Origin: JBFGCA01 sp041567315
GTDB lineage: Bacteria > Acidobacteriota > Thermoanaerobaculia > Multivoradales > JAHEKO01
Assembly: GCA_041567315.1 (NCBI GenBank)
Contig: JBFGCA010000025.1
Coordinates: forward strand, 1 to 45,969
Reading direction: 5' to 3'
DNA length: 45,969 bases
The position numbers and the translations under genes were made by a program. The notes below the pieces were generated by a model. The model was not told the origin of the DNA. It ran no database searches and worked only from the letters and a program-made list of their open reading frames with translations. Positions within the stretch are counted from its first letter, which is position 1. Each line of letters starts with the position of its first letter. Positions 43,252 to 45,969 of this stretch are shown piece by piece.

Positions 43252-45108
43252 TCACAAGTCGTCCAGGCGGGGGGCGGTGATGAAGCCGGCGGTCGAGTAG
43301 ACGTCGGGCAGCCCGTCGTTCTGCAGGTCCACGAAGCCGGACCCCCAGGCCCACTGCGAGTAGAAGGTGCCGGTCTGCAGGCCGACGTCGTCGAAGCCGG
43401 CGTCGGCGCGCCGCAGCAGCTGGTTGCCCTGGAAGTAGACCTGCTGGACGGTGGAGTAGCCGCGGAGCAGCTGGTCGCCGGCGTACGGCGCCAGGTCGCG
43501 GCCGATCGCCAGCAGTTGGCGGTTGGAGAGGTGGCCGCCGCGCTTGATGTTCAGCACGTAGGCCCGCAGCGTCTCGGGCTCCTCGGCGAACCACTGGACC
43601 CCCGAGGCCAGCCCCGAGACGTAGAGGTCGAGCCGGCCGTCGACGTTGTAGTCCCCCCAGCAGCCGCTCATCCCGAAACCGAGCGCCTCCAGCCATCGCC
43701 AGTCGAGGGTCCGATCGCTGAAGTAGCCGTTGCCGTCGTTGACGTAGAGCGTGTTGCGGCCGAAGTCGTTGACCTGGTAGAAGTCGGCGTCGCCGTCGTC
43801 GTCGAAGTCGGCGAAGGCCGTTTGGAAGGTCCAGCGCGACTCCTCGAGGCCGCGCTCGATCCCCTCTTCGGTGAAACGGCCGCTGCCGTCGTTGACGTAG
43901 AGCAGGTCCTGGTTGCCGTTGAGACCGATGAAGATGGTGTCCGGCACCCGCTCGAAGACCGGTCCGTACTGCGCCAGGTGGAGGTCGAGGTCGCCGTCGT
44001 TGTCGATGTCGGCCAGCGACGCTCCGGTGGTGCCGATCCGCTGCGGCCCCAGGGTGGGGTCGACCGGCTCGGCCGCGAAGGTGCCGTCGCCGCGGTTGCG
44101 GAGCAGCGTCGGCGCCGCATAGCCGTGGGTGACGATCAAGTCGAGGTCGTCGTCGCCGTCGACGTCGCCCATCGCCGCCGCGAACCCGAACTCCGCCGGA
44201 TCGCCGACCCCGGCCCGCTCGGTGACGTCGCGGTAGGCGCCGGCGTCGTACCGGTAGAGGCGGCTCTCGTGCGGCTTGGCGCCGAGCAGGTAGATCTCCT
44301 CCCAGCCGTCACCGTCGAGGTCGCCGACCGCGGCGCCGCCGCCCATGAATGGGAACAGCGCGAACTTGAGGTCGGGGCTGACCTCCATCTGCGAGCGGAC
44401 GAAGCCCAGCCCGCGGGCCGCCGCCTCGTCGCGGAAGCCGCGCTCGCCGGTGGCGACGGTCGACTGGCCGGAGAGCAGCACCCCGTCGACGATCTCGGGC
44501 AGCTGCCCGGAGAAGTCGACCGTCAGCCGGGCGTAGAGGCTGTCCTCGCGCGGCCGGCCGTCGACGTCGCGGCCCTGGACCATGAGCCGCACCCGGGGCT
44601 CGCAGCGGTCGGCCGACCGGCAGCCGAGGTGCATCATCTTGAACTGGCTGCGTTCGACCAGCGTCTCGCCGCCCGACCAGTGGGCGGCGAGGTTCTTCCA
44701 CGGGTCGCAGGCGTCCGCGCCGGACGACCAGCGGCTGAGGCCGATGCCCGGCAGGTCGTCGCGGGGCAGCGCCGTCTCCTCGCAGGCGGGCAGCGGCCGG
44801 AGCTTGCCGGGTGCGATGGCGAGCAGTGCCGGGGCGCCCCCCGACCGCAACGTCGTGTCGACCGTCTTGAGGTAGTTCTTGACCGCCGTGCCGCGCGCCA
44901 GCACCACGTCGACCTTCCCCCCGTAATAGCGCTGGAGGGTGACGACCAGCAGCCGCTCGCCCCACAGCAGAGCGGCGACGATCAGTACCGCTACCACGGC
45001 GGCCACCCGCAGCAGTAGCCGGCCGCGGCGCCGGCGCGCCCGCACCCGGCGGGGCGCCTCGGCGACCGCCGCCGGGCCGACTATCGGGGTCGAGGACAGG
45101 TCGGTCAT
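43252..45108 (-). CDS. Membrane-anchored FG-GAP/VCBS repeat protein, split by in-frame TGA
   Basis: 618-aa product up to a TGA at 43252-43254. N-terminal Arg-rich segment and one membrane helix (LLLRVAAVVAVLIVAALLWG), then several FG-GAP/VCBS repeats (GDLDGDGWEEIYLL, MGDVDGDDDLDLIVTH, LADIDNDGDLDLHLAQ, FADFDDDGDADFYQVN, WGDYNVDGRLDLYVSG), calcium-binding blades of a beta-propeller. The same frame continues past the TGA into the UnbV/ASPIC domain (42682-43230), so the natural gene is most likely 42682-45108 (about 808 aa). Start ATG 45108, eight bases after the carbonic anhydrase stop. Expected to act outside the cytoplasmic membrane; substrate unknown. Confidence 0.85.
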   Translation of the reverse strand: MTDLSSTPIVGPAAVAEAPRRVRARRRRGRLLLRVAAVVAVLIVAALLWGERLLVVTLQRYYGGKVDVVLARGTAVKNYLKTVDTTLRSGGAPALLAIAPGKLRPLPACEETALPRDDLPGIGLSRWSSGADACDPWKNLAAHWSGGETLVERSQFKMMHLGCRSADRCEPRVRLMVQGRDVDGRPREDSLYARLTVDFSGQLPEIVDGVLLSGQSTVATGERGFRDEAAARGLGFVRSQMEVSPDLKFALFPFMGGGAAVGDLDGDGWEEIYLLGAKPHESRLYRYDAGAYRDVTERAGVGDPAEFGFAAAMGDVDGDDDLDLIVTHGYAAPTLLRNRGDGTFAAEPVDPTLGPQRIGTTGASLADIDNDGDLDLHLAQYGPVFERVPDTIFIGLNGNQDLLYVNDGSGRFTEEGIERGLEESRWTFQTAFADFDDDGDADFYQVNDFGRNTLYVNDGNGYFSDRTLDWRWLEALGFGMSGCWGDYNVDGRLDLYVSGLASGVQWFAEEPETLRAYVLNIKRGGHLSNRQLLAIGRDLAPYAGDQLLRGYSTVQQVYFQGNQLLRRADAGFDDVGLQTGTFYSQWAWGSGFVDLQNDGLPDVYSTAGFITAPRLDDL

Positions 45109-45116
45109 GGGGCGCC

Positions 45117-45611
45117 TCAGCTCACCTCACGCAGACGGCCGGTCCGGACGTCGTAGACGAAGCCGCGGACCGGGATCTCGTCGGGGATCAGCGGCGAGTC
45201 GCGGATCCGCCGGACGTCCTCACGGACGCTCTCTTCCAGGTCGTCGAAGGTCAGGAAGTCGATCTGCGAGGCGTCGGCTCCGGTGTCCCGCTGCAGCTGC
45301 TGGCGGAGCTGGTCGTCGTCGAAGGTCTGCATCCCGCAGTCGGTGTGGTGGACGACCAGGAACTCGCGGGTGCCCAGCAGCTTGTAGGAGATGATCAGCG
45401 AGCGCAGGGCGTCGTCGCTGGCCCGGCCGCCGGCGTTGCGGATGACGTGGGCGTCGCCCGGCTCGAGACCCAGGAACCTGCTGGGGAGCAGCCGGGCGTC
45501 CATGCAGGTCAGGATCGCCACCCGCCGCCCGGGCGGCGAAGGCAGATCGCCCTCGTCGAACCGGTCTGCGTAGCGGTCGTTGGCCGCCAGCAGCTCGGGA
45601 ATCACCGACAT
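45117..45611 (-). CDS. Beta-class carbonic anhydrase
   Basis: 164-aa cytoplasmic enzyme, CO2 + H2O to bicarbonate + H+. Zinc and active-site residues are visible: CMDAR (C36, D38, R40) and HHTDCGM (H89, C92), as in short bacterial beta-carbonic anhydrases of the Rv1284 kind. Strong ribosome site AGGAGGTG before the ATG at 45611. First gene of a minus-strand group with the FG-GAP protein and the TlpA-like protein. Nothing unusual in the sequence. Confidence 0.92.
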   Translation of the reverse strand: MSVIPELLAANDRYADRFDEGDLPSPPGRRVAILTCMDARLLPSRFLGLEPGDAHVIRNAGGRASDDALRSLIISYKLLGTREFLVVHHTDCGMQTFDDDQLRQQLQRDTGADASQIDFLTFDDLEESVREDVRRIRDSPLIPDEIPVRGFVYDVRTGRLREVS

Positions 45612-45650
45612 CGCACCTCCTCGCGCCTCGGACCCGACCGGCTGCCCGGT

Positions 45651-45670
45651 CCTGCCGGCCGGCCGGCAGG
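45651..45670. repeat. 20-bp perfect palindrome upstream of carbonic anhydrase
   Basis: CCTGCCGGCCGGCCGGCAGG is its own reverse complement and lies 40 bp upstream of the carbonic anhydrase start. A second inverted repeat, CAGCTT (45682-45687) / AAGCTG (45698-45703), follows. Either may be an operator or an RNA structure, but chance is possible in GC-rich DNA. Confidence 0.3.
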
Positions 45671-45815
45671 CTCGGGGCGCACAGCTTCGAAAAAGAAAAG
45701 CTGAAGCGCGGGGGACTCTACCAGAGGGGCCGCCGGTGGGGCGTCCAGGCAGAGCAGGTGGGTGGTGCCGCCCGGTTGCGCGCGGAACGGCGCGATCGGT
45801 GGCTGCAGGCTAGTG

Positions 45816-45969
45816 GACCGTAACGGATGAAAGCGCACTGCCTGATCGGCCCTCGGCTTCGATCTCGGCGTTGCGGCTCCTCGCCATAGTCCCGCTATGC
45901 CTGCGTCGCCGCGCCTTGACCTCGAAACCGAGGACTCGATCATCCACTACGCTTTCATCCGTTACGGTC
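45816..45969. mobile_element. 154-bp near-palindromic element with perfect 20-bp arms (MITE-like)
   Basis: Left arm 45816-45835 GACCGTAACGGATGAAAGCG; right arm 45950-45969 is its exact reverse complement and ends at the last base of the window. The inside is also symmetrical, though imperfectly: TGATCG, CCTCGG and TTCGA recur in mirror positions, and CATAG (45885) / CTATG (45895) flank the centre at 45892. It holds no ORF of its own. The shape fits a MITE or other hairpin-type mobile repeat, and the contig ending inside or at it fits a multicopy repeat. Confidence 0.7.

Noticed and set aside
45602..45943. 113-aa minus-strand ORF near the right end
   Set aside because: It overlaps the inverted repeat element and the control region of the carbonic anhydrase gene and has a composition typical of non-coding DNA.

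Overview
This is a very GC-rich bacterial contig whose two ends both look like assembly breaks. The left edge cuts leuS, and the right edge stops exactly at the end of an inverted repeat. Four or more features together suggest an Acidobacteriota-like environmental bacterium: high GC, FG-GAP/UnbV and arylsulfotransferase-like proteins, lipoproteins, and a large extracellular contractile injection system (eCIS). The sequence alone does not prove this placement.

Layout. 3-3360 (+): 3' end of leuS, an arylsulfotransferase-like lipoprotein, and a family 2 glycosyltransferase. 3375-31670 (-): one long, tightly packed eCIS operon, read from right to left. Its order is a DUF4255/Pvc16-type cap, an Ig-like protein, two sheath/tube pairs, a small Afp6-like protein, a LysM hub adaptor (Afp7), a gpD-like hub, a gpV-like spike, a hydrophobic unknown, gp25 (Afp9), a J-type wedge (Afp11), an NHL-fused tail protein I (Afp12), three paralogous adaptor proteins, a short tape-measure-like protein (Afp14), an AAA+ ATPase (Afp15), and then a cargo end. 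Many junctions are 4-nt ATGA overlaps. The cargo end holds two DUF4157 (HEXXH) proteins, one carrying two annexin-like repeats. It also holds an Ig-like protein, a frameshifted cargo gene, a truncated duplicate of a DUF4157 gene, a 25-codon ORF with a perfect Shine-Dalgarno sequence, and a DUF1360-like membrane protein. 31671-33359: control region and regulator. A sigma-54 activator with a degenerate receiver domain lies just upstream of the operon. The 321-bp gap holds an exact TGGCAC-N5-TTGC promoter and three TGTCACG repeats at enhancer-like distance. 33492-39719: pheS-pheT (+), a large unknown Rossmann-type protein (-) and tRNA-Phe(GAA) (-). 39812-45611: a secreted protein, a lipoprotein with two DUF11-like repeats, then a minus-strand group of beta-carbonic anhydrase, an FG-GAP/UnbV protein interrupted by an in-frame TGA, and a TlpA-like lipoprotein. 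45816-45969: a 154-bp near-palindromic element with perfect 20-bp arms.

How it fits together. The minus-strand operon appears to encode a complete sheath, tube, baseplate, ATPase and cap, with DUF4157 proteins as candidate payloads. No capsid, terminase, integrase or T6SS membrane-complex genes are present, so it is neither a prophage nor a T6SS. No separate PAAR tip or classical tail-fibre gene is visible. The three paralogous adaptors are the best candidates for the missing baseplate or target-recognition parts. The sigma-54 activator is the obvious candidate regulator.
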